Notes: generated from the letters alone by a model not told the origin. 13,181 bases of DNA from Bacteroidales bacterium UBA1722 (GCA_002317435.1 DCIQ01000099.1:23504-36684), one strand, 5' to 3'. Numbered from the stretch's first letter, positions 1-8,048 are shown. Made by a program: numbers and translations.

Positions 1-27
1 GTGGACATTTCTATGGCCAAATAATGT

Positions 28-35
28 TATCTTTG
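28..35 (+). promoter_or_regulatory. Probable Bacteroidetes -7 promoter element ahead of the RSH gene
   Basis: The bases read TATCTTTG, an exact match to the TAnnTTTG -7 element recognised by the Bacteroidetes primary sigma factor. The element ends 37 bases before the start codon of the RSH gene, so the transcript would begin near position 42 and have a leader of about 30 bases. A matching -33 element (TTTG about 19-21 bases upstream) is not clear: the best candidate, TTTC at 8-11, is only 16 bases away. The call therefore rests on the -7 element and its position in the short gap. Confidence 0.5.
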
Positions 36-39
36 CCGT

Positions 40-53
40 CGGCAATATTGCCG
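40..53. promoter_or_regulatory. Perfect 14-bp palindrome at the predicted transcription start
   Basis: CGGCAATATTGCCG is identical to its reverse complement. It starts 4 bases after the -7 element, so it would cover the predicted transcription start. As RNA it could form a 5-bp hairpin (CGGCA/TGCCG) with an ATAT loop. A third half-site, TGCCG at 34-38, lies directly upstream and overlaps the end of the -7 element, giving the order TGCCG, CGGCA, TGCCG. It could be a binding site for a dimeric repressor or a hairpin at the 5' end of the mRNA. There is no T tract, so it does not look like a terminator. The palindrome is seen directly; any function is inference. Confidence 0.35.
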
Positions 54-72
54 CCAACAAGCGATATTCTGT

Positions 73-1956
73 ATGGAGACAAATTACGATTCCGCTCTTG
101 AAAGGTCCATTTCAGAGATAGTCAGCGTGATGAAGGGAAGAGGAGTGTCAGATGAGGATATTTCCCTGATTCGGGATGCATTTGATTTCGCCCGTGCCGC
201 ACATGACGGACAGACCCGCAAGACCGGACAGCCCTATATAATCCATCCGGTGGCAGTCGCCGCGATAGTGGCGGAGGAACTGGAACTCGGAACCGCCCCG
301 GTGATAGCGGCCTTTCTTCACGATGTGGTGGAGGATACGGACCATACCATAGATGAGATAAGGGAGCGTTACGGGGAGGACGTGGCATTTCTGGTGGATA
401 CGGTGACCAAGAGGAAAAAGGAGAAATATGCCCAGTCCCTGCAGATAGACAATTTCAAGCAGATGCTCGAATCCATCAATTATGATATAAGGGCACTGCT
501 CCTGAAACTGGCCGACCGTCTCCACAATATGAGGACACTGAGCAGCATGAGGGTCGACAAGCAGATGAAAATAGCCGGTGAAACAGATTTTTTCTTCGCT
601 CCTCTGGCCAATCGTCTGGGACTCTATCACATAAAATGTGAATTGGAAGACCTCTCGTTCAAGTACAGATGTCCCAGAGAATATGCCTCGGTGGAGAAGC
701 AGCTCTCCGCATATCGCGAGAGTGAAGAGGCCCGCATCGGGACATTTTCCTCCGGGATAGAGGAGGTGCTGAAGGAACATCATATTGATTCGCATATCCA
801 GGTGGTGTTCAGGCCTCCATATTCTTCATGGAAGAAAATGGCTGCCACGGGAGGAGATTTCCAGCATATAGAAGGGAAGTATTATATAAGAATCATCTTT
901 AAGAATCCTTATCCTCTCTCAGAGAAGGACATGAGTCTGAAGATATATTCGCTCCTTTCGGATATCTTCAAGGAAAAGCCGGGCAGTGTCACGAACTATA
1001 TCGATAACCCGAAGGAAAACGGTTATCAGAGTTTTCACGTGAAGTTCCTCAGCGGCGAAGGGGTCTGGGAGGAAGTGCACATCTCTTCCGAAAGGATGTT
1101 CCGGAACAACAAGTTGGGATGCTCCGCCGAAAGAACCGAAGATACCGTGGCCCTGTGGATAGAGAAGTTCAAATCGAGGCTGAAGGACATGGCGATGCAC
1201 GTGGGGGAGATAGGTTTTATGGAGGGTGTCACCTCGTCGTTCTATAATGACGACATCATGGTCTTCACACCCGAAGGGAAGGGGGTGATCCTGCCGAAGA
1301 ATTCCACCGCTCTGGATTTCGCTTTCGAGATACACAGCCAGCTGGGGGCCAAGGCCCAATACGCCAGGATAAACGGCGTGATGAGTTCCATAAAGACAGT
1401 TCTCCACAGGGGCGACTGCGTCACCATAGTCGAGGATGACTGTGTGAAGGTCCAGCAGCAGTGGCTTGATTATGTCTGTACCTACAAGGCCAAGCGGTAT
1501 ATCAGGACTGTTCTTGCCCACAGGGAGGATAACCATATCCGCAGGTGCAGGAAATGCCTGCCCCTCCCCGGTGATGACGTGGTGGGATTCAAGGGGCAGG
1601 ACGGACTGGTCACCGTGCACAGGAGGAACTGTCAGCAGGCCGTCAGCCAGGCATCCCAGTATGCCGATTCCATAGTGGATGTCTCTTTCGAAGAGAATCC
1701 GGATAACCTCTATCCTGTGAAGTTTTCACTGACGGCGGTGGACAGATACCATCTCCTCAGTGATCTGATAGAAGTTATCGCCGACCGGATGCATTTTTCG
1801 ATGGATTCCCTCGAAGTGAACACGAAGGATTATATAGTATCATGTGTAATAAAACTGCGTCTTCATTCCATCAATGAACTGACAGAGGCCGTGGAATGCC
1901 TTTCACGTATTCAGGGAGTGGAAGAAGTACAGTATCAGAATATTTCCAATCTATGA
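73..1956 (+). CDS. rsh: RelA/SpoT-family (RSH) (p)ppGpp hydrolase, synthetase domain degenerate
   Basis: This is a long RSH protein of 627 aa, about 80-120 shorter than E. coli SpoT or RelA; the family makes and breaks down the alarmone (p)ppGpp in the cytoplasm. The N-terminal HD hydrolase site is complete: R49, H58, H83-D84, E87-D88 (HDVVEDT) and D148/N152 in KLADRLHN. The synthetase domain (about 240-350) is eroded. The R-x-K of the RPKxxxSIxxKM motif is lost (region 246-256). The catalytic Asp before the conserved Arg (R273) falls on Gly268. EVQIRT has become EVHISS (334-339), and the AExGxAAHW motif is gone; the NYIDNPKENGYQSFH block (308-322) remains. A TGS domain (393-453), a zinc-finger region (C492, C495, H516, C520) and a C-terminal ACT domain (547-621) follow. 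The ATG is the only plausible start after an in-frame stop at 22-24. The stop overlaps the metH start (ATGA). Family assignment is certain; loss of synthesis is inference. Confidence 0.95.
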   Translation: METNYDSALERSISEIVSVMKGRGVSDEDISLIRDAFDFARAAHDGQTRKTGQPYIIHPVAVAAIVAEELELGTAPVIAAFLHDVVEDTDHTIDEIRERYGEDVAFLVDTVTKRKKEKYAQSLQIDNFKQMLESINYDIRALLLKLADRLHNMRTLSSMRVDKQMKIAGETDFFFAPLANRLGLYHIKCELEDLSFKYRCPREYASVEKQLSAYRESEEARIGTFSSGIEEVLKEHHIDSHIQVVFRPPYSSWKKMAATGGDFQHIEGKYYIRIIFKNPYPLSEKDMSLKIYSLLSDIFKEKPGSVTNYIDNPKENGYQSFHVKFLSGEGVWEEVHISSERMFRNNKLGCSAERTEDTVALWIEKFKSRLKDMAMHVGEIGFMEGVTSSFYNDDIMVFTPEGKGVILPKNSTALDFAFEIHSQLGAKAQYARINGVMSSIKTVLHRGDCVTIVEDDCVKVQQQWLDYVCTYKAKRYIRTVLAHREDNHIRRCRKCLPLPGDDVVGFKGQDGLVTVHRRNCQQAVSQASQYADSIVDVSFEENPDNLYPVKFSLTAVDRYHLLSDLIEVIADRMHFSMDSLEVNTKDYIVSCVIKLRLHSINELTEAVECLSRIQGVEEVQYQNISNL

Positions 1957-4900
1957 ACCGTATGAACATCGAGGCGTTGTTGGAGAAGCGGATTCTCGTC
2001 CTGGACGGAGCGATGGGGACTATGGCTCAGAAATACGGGCTCCGTACCGGTGAGTGCCCCGAGTCATTCGTTCTGACAAGTCCGGGAAAAGTGGCGGATA
2101 TCCATCGGGAATATCTGGCTGCCGGGGCTGACATAATCACCACCGATACCTTCAATGCCACCCGTCTCTCCCTGCAGGAGTTCTCCCTCGCGGACAAGGC
2201 ACAGGAAATAGCGTTCAAGGCCGCCTGTCTGGCCAGGGAATGTGCCGATGAATATACCGGTATAAATCCTGACAAACCGCGGTTGGTGGCAGGAAGCGTA
2301 GGACCCACGTCCCGTTCCTGCAGCATAGCCACCTCAGTGGAGGACCTTTCCGCCAGGGATATCTCATTCGACACTCTGGTGGAGGCATACAGGGAGGAGA
2401 TTTCCGGACTTGTGGACGGAGGCGTGGACCTGCTGCTGTGTGAGACCTGTTTCGATGCCTTGAACTGCAAGGCTTTCGGATATGCCGCCGAGACTGTGTT
2501 TTCCGATGCCGGAAAGCGTGTTCCCGTCATAATCTCCGCCACACTGACCGATTCGGGCAGACTTCTCAGCGGACAGACTCTGGAGGCTTTCGTGTCGTCC
2601 GTATCCCATATCAGTCCGCTGGCCTACAGTCTCAACTGCTCTTTCGGCGCCGCGGCGCTGCTTCCGTATGTGGAGAGGCTGAGCGCCCTGTGTCCGGATA
2701 CTTTCGTATGTGCTTATCCGAATGCCGGTCTTCCGAATCTTGCGGGAGGCTATGACGAGTCTCCGTTCGATTTCGCCTGTCAGGTGGAGGAGTATATGAA
2801 GAGAGGGTATGTGAACATAGCCGGAGGATGCTGCGGGACAGCTCCAGATCATATAAGATTCCTCTCGGAGATGTCCGTGAAATATTCTCCACGAAAGTTG
2901 TCCGGACGAAAGAAGGCTTTGATCCTCAGCGGGCTGGAGCCTCTTGCCATTACTCCGGACGTGAATTTCGTGAATGTGGGGGAGAGGACCAATGTGGCCG
3001 GCAGCGCCAGATTCGCCAGGATGGTCAGGGAAGGGAATTGGCCGGAGGCCGTAACGGTGGCACGCAGGCAGGTGGAGTCGGGTGCGCAGGTTATAGATGT
3101 CTGTATGGATGACCCTATGACGGATGCTCCGGCGGCGATGGACAAGTTCCTGAAGCTGTTGGGGGCAGAACCGGATATCGCCAGAGTGCCGGTTATGATA
3201 GATTCGTCCCGGTGGGATGTGATACTGGCCGGTCTGAAGGTGGTGCAGGGTAAATCTGTGGTGAATTCCATATCTCTGAGGGACGGCAGGGCGCAGTTCC
3301 TGGCCAGGGCGGCCGAGATTCACAGGTTCGGGGCTGCCGCCGTGGTGATGCTCTTCGACGAGAGGGGACAGGCCGACACGTATGACAGGAAGATAAAGGT
3401 GGCGGCCAGAGCCTACAGACTCCTCGTAGGGAGCGGATTTCCTGCCGAGGATATCATTTTCGATCCCAATATACTGGCGGTGGGGACCGGAATCAGCGGG
3501 CACGACAGATATGCACTCGATTTCATAAAGGCTGCGGCCTGGATAAAGAAGCATCTCCCCGGAGCGAAGGTCTCCGGCGGGGTGAGCAATCTTTCTTTCG
3601 CCTTCCGCGGGCACAATCCCCTCCGTGAGGCGATGCATTCCGCGTTTCTCTATCACGCCGTCCGTGCCGGGATGGATATGGGGATAGTGAATCCCCAGGG
3701 GCTCCCCATCTATGATGACATACCTTCCGACCTGCTCGGGAAGGTGGAGGACCTTATCCTGTGCCGGAGGGAGGACGCTTCGAAGATTCTCTCCGATTAT
3801 GCTGTGGAGATGGTGGCCGGGAGTCCGGTCGCCGACGGCGCTCCCGATGAGGAACGTACGGTGGAGCAGCGTCTGAGGGATGCGATGATAAAGGGGATTA
3901 CGGATTCCCTGCAGGCGGATCTGAAGCTGTGTCTCCGGGAACGGGAGGCGGGCGATGTCATAGACGAAGTCCTGATGCCGGCCATGGAGGAAGTGGGGCA
4001 CTTTTTCTCCGAAGGGAAGATGTTCCTCCCCCAGGTTATCAAGACGGCCAGGGTGATGAAGGAGTCGGTGGATTTTCTGACTCCCTATATGAAGCGCGTG
4101 GCTTCCTCCGCGACGGGTACGGTGGTGACTGCCACAGTGAAGGGGGATGTCCATGACATCGGGAAGAACATAGCGGGCGTGGTGATGAGTTGCAACGGGT
4201 ACCGCATCGAAGATATGGGGGTGATGGTCGAAGCTGATGATATTGCCCGAAGGGCAATGGAGACTGACGCGGTATGCATAACTCTGAGCGGACTTATAAC
4301 CCCCTCGCTGGAGGAGATGGTGACGGTCTGCAGGACATTGGAACGCAAGGGGATGTCCGTGCCGGTGATAATCTCCGGGGCGACCGCTTCCGCGCTCCAT
4401 ACGGCGGTCCGCATCGCTCCCGTATATACGGGTCCGGTGATATATTCCAGGAATGCGAATGAGAACTGTGTGATACTCGCGTCGCTGTGCGGACCGCAGC
4501 GTGAGAAGTATCTTTCGGACGTCCGGCTCTCCCAGGAGAGGCTCAGGTGCATGTGGCGGGAGAGGGAGGAGAAGAATACGCTGGTTTCATACCGGGAAGC
4601 GTTCGGGTCCAGAACCCGTAAATGCATCCCTTCCCTCTGGCACCGGCGGGACGTGCAGGTGTACAGGATGACCGTACCGGAACTTGTCCCCCTGATAGAC
4701 TGGAACTTCTTTTACAGTTCGTGGGGACTTCTCCCGGGGACCGGTCCCGTGCACGAGTACGGATGTTCCTGCCCCGCATGCGATGACGTCAGCAGGAGCA
4801 GGGAGACCACCCGCGTCAATCTCTATCGGGATGCGCTGATGTATCTGGAGAAATTCTCGGTTTCCGGGCGGCCGGCCGTCATCGGTATCGGTGGGGTATT

Positions 4901-5486
4901 GCCTGCGGCAAACGATGGGGAGAATATTGCGGTGACCGCTCCTTCTGGAGAGCAGGTGGTGTTTCCGATGCTCAGGAGCCAGAAGAAGAACGGCGGGTAC
5001 AGATCTCTCTGTGACCTCATTCGCGAGACTGACGGCGCCGATGAATATATAGGATGCTTTACGGTGAGCGCCGGCATCGGTCTCAAGGAGATGATCGACG
5101 CTTCCCCGGGCAAGTACGAGGCGATGATGTTCAAGTTCCTTGCGGACAGGCTGGCTGAGGCCGCAGCCGTGAGGATGCAGCAGATATTGGCCCCGGAGGG
5201 GCTCAGAGTGGCCATAGGATACTCTTCCTGTCCGGACCATTCCCTCAAGCGCGAACTGTTCGGACTGCTCGGGGTGGAGAAGGAGATGCCGCTGCACCTG
5301 ACGGACAGTTATATGATAGACCCTGCCGAGTCGGTGTGCGGATTCATATTCCCCCCGGGGGAGTACTTTGACGTGGGGATGGTGGACGAGGCACAGCTGA
5401 TGTCCTATGCCTTGCGGAGGAACATGTCCGTGGATACGATTAGAAAACTGCTTCCCAACAATACATTTTCTGATGAACGTTCTTGA
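1953..5486 (+). CDS. metH: Cobalamin-dependent methionine synthase (5-methyl-THF:homocysteine methyltransferase)
   Basis: This enzyme transfers the methyl group of 5-methyl-tetrahydrofolate through cobalamin to homocysteine, giving methionine. All four modules are present in 1177 aa (E. coli 1227). The homocysteine domain (about 10-310) has zinc ligands C229, C293 and C294. The pterin domain (about 340-600) opens with NVGERTN at 341. The B12 cap and B12-binding domain (about 630-860) carry the DVHDIG motif with axial ligand H734. The C-terminal AdoMet reactivation domain (about 906-1165) keeps D916, E1069 and R1085, which match AdoMet-binding residues of E. coli MetH. That last module is unusual: the loop between E1069 and R1085 is about 21 residues shorter than in E. 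coli, the WxLxGKYP motif is missing, and C938-x-C-x2-C943 sits nearby. I chose the ATG at 1953 because it overlaps the RSH stop as ATGA and begins just before RILVLDGAMGT. An upstream in-frame ATG at 1896 would add 19 unrelated residues, and ATG 1962 is an alternative. No B12 or SAM riboswitch precedes it. Confidence 0.97.
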   Translation: MNRMNIEALLEKRILVLDGAMGTMAQKYGLRTGECPESFVLTSPGKVADIHREYLAAGADIITTDTFNATRLSLQEFSLADKAQEIAFKAACLARECADEYTGINPDKPRLVAGSVGPTSRSCSIATSVEDLSARDISFDTLVEAYREEISGLVDGGVDLLLCETCFDALNCKAFGYAAETVFSDAGKRVPVIISATLTDSGRLLSGQTLEAFVSSVSHISPLAYSLNCSFGAAALLPYVERLSALCPDTFVCAYPNAGLPNLAGGYDESPFDFACQVEEYMKRGYVNIAGGCCGTAPDHIRFLSEMSVKYSPRKLSGRKKALILSGLEPLAITPDVNFVNVGERTNVAGSARFARMVREGNWPEAVTVARRQVESGAQVIDVCMDDPMTDAPAAMDKFLKLLGAEPDIARVPVMIDSSRWDVILAGLKVVQGKSVVNSISLRDGRAQFLARAAEIHRFGAAAVVMLFDERGQADTYDRKIKVAARAYRLLVGSGFPAEDIIFDPNILAVGTGISGHDRYALDFIKAAAWIKKHLPGAKVSGGVSNLSFAFRGHNPLREAMHSAFLYHAVRAGMDMGIVNPQGLPIYDDIPSDLLGKVEDLILCRREDASKILSDYAVEMVAGSPVADGAPDEERTVEQRLRDAMIKGITDSLQADLKLCLREREAGDVIDEVLMPAMEEVGHFFSEGKMFLPQVIKTARVMKESVDFLTPYMKRVASSATGTVVTATVKGDVHDIGKNIAGVVMSCNGYRIEDMGVMVEADDIARRAMETDAVCITLSGLITPSLEEMVTVCRTLERKGMSVPVIISGATASALHTAVRIAPVYTGPVIYSRNANENCVILASLCGPQREKYLSDVRLSQERLRCMWREREEKNTLVSYREAFGSRTRKCIPSLWHRRDVQVYRMTVPELVPLIDWNFFYSSWGLLPGTGPVHEYGCSCPACDDVSRSRETTRVNLYRDALMYLEKFSVSGRPAVIGIGGVLPAANDGENIAVTAPSGEQVVFPMLRSQKKNGGYRSLCDLIRETDGADEYIGCFTVSAGIGLKEMIDASPGKYEAMMFKFLADRLAEAAAVRMQQILAPEGLRVAIGYSSCPDHSLKRELFGLLGVEKEMPLHLTDSYMIDPAESVCGFIFPPGEYFDVGMVDEAQLMSYALRRNMSVDTIRKLLPNNTFSDERS

Positions 5487-6438
5487 TCTGATATACGGCG
5501 CCCGGGCGATGGGGCGTACGCGGTTCGCCTTCGAACTTCTCCCTCCCGTGAAAGGGGACGGGATGGAAGGGGTGTTCGGTGCCATCAATCAACTGGCCGA
5601 ATTTGATCCGGCCTACATAAACATAACTTGCCACAGGGAGGCGCTGGAGGAACGGATATTGCCGGACGGGACCAGAGAAAGGCATCTGCTGCGCAGCCGT
5701 CCCGGCACTGTGGGCATATCGGCGGCCATACGGGACAGGTACCGTGTGGAAGTGGTTCCGCACCTTATCTGCGGCGGTCATTCGAAATATGATATCGAGG
5801 ATTCGCTCATCGATATGGAATTCCTGGGACTGCATAACGTGCTGGCTCTCCGTGGAGACAAACTGCCGGGGGAAGAGAAGTTCGTGCCCCATCCGCAGGG
5901 GCATCCCCACGCCGTGGGTCTGGTACGGCAGATCAACGCGATGAATCACGGTGAGTTCGTGGACAGCATGGTGGACCAGTGCCATCATTCGCATTTCTCC
6001 ATAGGTGTGGCGGGATACCCCGAGACGCATCAGGAGGCTTCCGACCCGGATTCTGACATACGCTGCCTGAAGGAGAAGGTGGATGCGGGTGCGCAGTATG
6101 TGGTCACCCAGCTCTTCTTCGACAACTCCGCGTATTTCGCATTCGTGGGCAAATGCCGTGCTGCAGGGATAAACGTGCCGATAATTCCAGGTATCAAGCC
6201 TCTCGCGCTGTACCGCCATCTGGAGATGCTTCCGAAAGTGTTCGGAACCCGTATCCCGGAAGCGCTGGCGTCGGAGGTGCGGAAATATGGGGATGACAAG
6301 GATGCCGTACGGCGGATAGGAACTGAATGGGCGATATCCCAGAGCAGGGAACTGATGCGCTCCGGTGTCCCCGTGCTTCACTATTATACTCAGGGCAAGG
6401 CGGAGAATATTGTTCGGATAGCCAGGGAGCTATTCTGA
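5473..6438 (+). CDS. metF: 5,10-methylenetetrahydrofolate reductase (MTHFR)
   Basis: MetF is a FAD-dependent TIM-barrel enzyme that reduces 5,10-methylene-THF to 5-methyl-THF, the methyl donor for the MetH encoded immediately upstream. The 321-aa protein has the family marks: FAFELLPP with catalytic Glu21, the PHLICGG strand, ALRGD with D129 (FAD-binding Asp, E. coli D120), and TQLFFDN with Q213 (E. coli Q183). It is slightly longer than E. coli MetF (296 aa). The start at 5473 lies inside the end of metH (14-base overlap), which suggests translational coupling. An earlier in-frame ATG at 5407 would add 22 residues encoded wholly within metH with no family similarity, so I reject it. A terminator-like hairpin begins in the last codons. 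Confidence 0.96.
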   Translation: MNVLDLIYGARAMGRTRFAFELLPPVKGDGMEGVFGAINQLAEFDPAYINITCHREALEERILPDGTRERHLLRSRPGTVGISAAIRDRYRVEVVPHLICGGHSKYDIEDSLIDMEFLGLHNVLALRGDKLPGEEKFVPHPQGHPHAVGLVRQINAMNHGEFVDSMVDQCHHSHFSIGVAGYPETHQEASDPDSDIRCLKEKVDAGAQYVVTQLFFDNSAYFAFVGKCRAAGINVPIIPGIKPLALYRHLEMLPKVFGTRIPEALASEVRKYGDDKDAVRRIGTEWAISQSRELMRSGVPVLHYYTQGKAENIVRIARELF

Positions 6439-6445
6439 TTTTTTT
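6416..6445 (+). terminator. Candidate intrinsic terminator overlapping the metF stop codon
   Basis: GGATAGC (6416-6422) pairs with GCTATTC (6429-6435), giving a 7-bp stem with one G-U pair and a 6-base loop. Three bases later comes an uninterrupted run of seven T (6439-6445). The stem lies in the last codons of metF and the T tract directly after its stop. This would end, or partly end, the RSH-metH-metF transcript before pdxA. The stem is not GC-rich, so read-through is likely. Confidence 0.5.
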
Positions 6446-6448
6446 ACA

Positions 6449-6456
6449 TATCTTTA
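6449..6456 (+). promoter_or_regulatory. Weak candidate -7 element ahead of pdxA
   Basis: TATCTTTA matches TAnnTTTG except for the last base. It lies in the AT-rich 41-base gap between metF and pdxA, 23 bases before the pdxA start codon. No clear TTTG is found 19-21 bases upstream. The main support is its position directly after the terminator-like hairpin, where a new promoter would be needed if transcription stops there. Confidence 0.28.
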
Positions 6457-6479
6457 CAACATTTAGAAAAACAGGAAAA

Positions 6480-7553
6480 ATGAATCGCAAGATAGTGATA
6501 GGTATCACGCAAGGAGATACCAACGGTATAGGTTACGAAGTGATTATCAAGGCACTGGCGGATTCGAGGATGCTCGAATTATGTACTCCGGTGGTGTACG
6601 GCTCCTCGCGGGCTTTCGGGTTTTACAAGAAACTGGTACCCGACAACGAATCCATACAGACCAACATAATAAACACGGCCAGGGATTGTCATTCGAAGAG
6701 GATAAATATCATCAACTGTGTGCCCGACACTTTCCATATAGACCCGGGCCAACCTACCGAAGACTCTGCCAAGGCGTCGATACTCTCCCTGCAGGCTTGT
6801 GTGGCCGATTTGAAGAACGGAGATCTGGACGCGATGGTGACTGCCCCTTTCAACAAGAAGGCCGTCTCCGCCGGCGGGTTCGGATTTCCCGGACATACCG
6901 AGTATCTCATAAATGAATTCGGAACAGGCGACGGGCTGATGTTCCTGTGTTCCGAGAAAATGCGCATAGGTGTGGTCACGAATCACGTCTCCATCTCCAA
7001 AATATCGGAGAACCTCTCCGTCGAGAAGATTCTCGGCAAACTCAGACTGATGAACCAGTCCCTCAAGAAAGATTTCAATATAATCAGGCCCAGGATAGCT
7101 GTTCTGGGTTTGAATCCCCACGCCGGGGACAACGGCCTTCTGGGGGACGAAGAGATGAATATAATCGGACCGGCCATCAAGGCGGCCGGGGAGGAGAAGA
7201 TTCTGGCTTTCGGGCCATTTTCTCCGGACGGTTTCTTCAGTGTCCACCAGCAGTACGATTTCGATGCTGTCCTGGCGATGTACCACGATCAGGGACTCAT
7301 TCCGTTCAAGGCTCTGGCCTTCGACAGCGGAGTGAATTTCACGGCCGGACTTCCGGTGGTGCGGACCTCTCCGGATCACGGGACCGCGTATGAACTGGCC
7401 GGTCAGGGGAATGCCAATTCCATCCCCATGAAATCCGCCATATATGCTGCCATCGATATCGTAAGGAACAGATGGAATTATGAAGAGATTAATGCAAATC
7501 CTCTGAAAATCAAGATAGAAGAGAATAACGGAGGTTCCAGGGGACCTGTATAG
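6480..7553 (+). CDS. pdxA: 4-hydroxythreonine-4-phosphate dehydrogenase
   Basis: PdxA oxidises 4-phosphohydroxy-L-threonine with NAD(P)+. The product decarboxylates to 3-amino-1-hydroxyacetone phosphate, which PdxJ condenses with deoxyxylulose 5-phosphate to give pyridoxine 5'-phosphate (DXP-dependent vitamin B6 route). The 357-aa protein opens with IGITQGDTNGIGYEV, the family's nucleotide/substrate motif. It has the three metal-binding histidines: H139 in FPGHTEYL, H214 in NPHAGDNG and H269 in MYHDQGLIPFK. The C-terminal FTAGLPVVRTSPDHGTA block is intact. I start at ATG 6480 because the family motif begins six residues later. The in-frame ATG at 6327 lies inside metF and adds 51 unrelated residues. 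The stop is 5 bases before rnhA, so the two are very probably co-transcribed. Confidence 0.96.
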   Translation: MNRKIVIGITQGDTNGIGYEVIIKALADSRMLELCTPVVYGSSRAFGFYKKLVPDNESIQTNIINTARDCHSKRINIINCVPDTFHIDPGQPTEDSAKASILSLQACVADLKNGDLDAMVTAPFNKKAVSAGGFGFPGHTEYLINEFGTGDGLMFLCSEKMRIGVVTNHVSISKISENLSVEKILGKLRLMNQSLKKDFNIIRPRIAVLGLNPHAGDNGLLGDEEMNIIGPAIKAAGEEKILAFGPFSPDGFFSVHQQYDFDAVLAMYHDQGLIPFKALAFDSGVNFTAGLPVVRTSPDHGTAYELAGQGNANSIPMKSAIYAAIDIVRNRWNYEEINANPLKIKIEENNGGSRGPV

Positions 7554-7558
7554 CTGAG

Positions 7559-8041
7559 ATGGTTTCGGACAGACCTCCCATATATCTTTATACTGACGGA
7601 TCCTCCAGCGGGAATCCCGGTCCCGGAGGATGGGGAGCCGTCCTCAAATGCGGCGGTATGTGCAGGGAACTCTCCGGCGGGGAGTCTGCGACCACCAACA
7701 ACAGGATGGAACTTATGGCTGTCATACGGGGACTTGAAGCCATAAAATGGGAGCGTGCCACCGTGATAGTGACCAGTGATTCGAAATATGTGGTGGATGC
7801 CGTCACCAAAGGATGGCTGAATCATTGGGTGGCCATCAGGTTCAAGGGCAAGAAGAATGAGGATCTGTGGCTCAGATTCCTCGACATATACAGAAAACAC
7901 GATGTCTCTTTCGTGTGGGTGAAAGGTCATGCCGGCCATCCGGAGAACGAAAGGTGTGACTCGCTGGCCACTTCGCGCACCCGTGAATATCTTGCTGCGG
8001 CATCATCCTCGCCTGCCACGGCAGCGGAAAGTAAAATGTGA
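7559..8041 (+). CDS. rnhA: Ribonuclease HI
   Basis: RNase HI cuts the RNA strand of RNA-DNA hybrids, removing R-loops and helping to remove Okazaki primers. This 160-aa protein is a type 1 enzyme with all four metal-binding acidic residues of the DEDD site: D13 in YTDGSSSGNPGPGGWG, E51 in NNRMELMA, D74 in TSDSKYV and D134 in NERCD. H124 of the flexible KGHAGH loop and the conserved WVKGH strand are also present. There is no N-terminal hybrid-binding domain as in eukaryotic and some bacterial RNases H, only an Ala/Ser-rich tail after about residue 143. It follows pdxA by 5 bases and precedes gpsA by 7. Confidence 0.96.
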   Translation: MVSDRPPIYLYTDGSSSGNPGPGGWGAVLKCGGMCRELSGGESATTNNRMELMAVIRGLEAIKWERATVIVTSDSKYVVDAVTKGWLNHWVAIRFKGKKNEDLWLRFLDIYRKHDVSFVWVKGHAGHPENERCDSLATSRTREYLAAASSSPATAAESKM

Positions 8042-8048
8042 CGGACGG

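Noticed and set aside
1..24. Possible last codons of an upstream + strand gene, ending in TAA at 22-24.
   Set aside because: Only seven codons are visible and any frame reaches a stop quickly. There is no protein similarity to judge, so I do not call a gene.
53..60. GCCAACAA occurs in the gap before the RSH gene and again at about 9112-9119 before pgi.
   Set aside because: An 8-base match with different flanks and different positions relative to the promoters (downstream of one, upstream of the other) is compatible with chance.
1896..1952. Longer metH start at ATG 1896.
   Set aside because: The extra 19 residues are encoded inside the RSH gene and resemble no MetH N terminus; ATG 1953 makes a typical ATGA overlap.
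2364..4400. Long open frame of 678 codons on the minus strand inside metH.
   Set aside because: It is antisense to an intact metH with all catalytic motifs. Its translation is rich in His, Arg, Pro and Ser with no domain-like pattern, as expected for a shadow of a GC-biased gene.
4587..5588. Minus-strand open frame of 333 codons spanning the metH-metF junction.
   Set aside because: Low-complexity, His/Arg/Pro-rich product, fully antisense to two well-supported genes, no recognisable motif.
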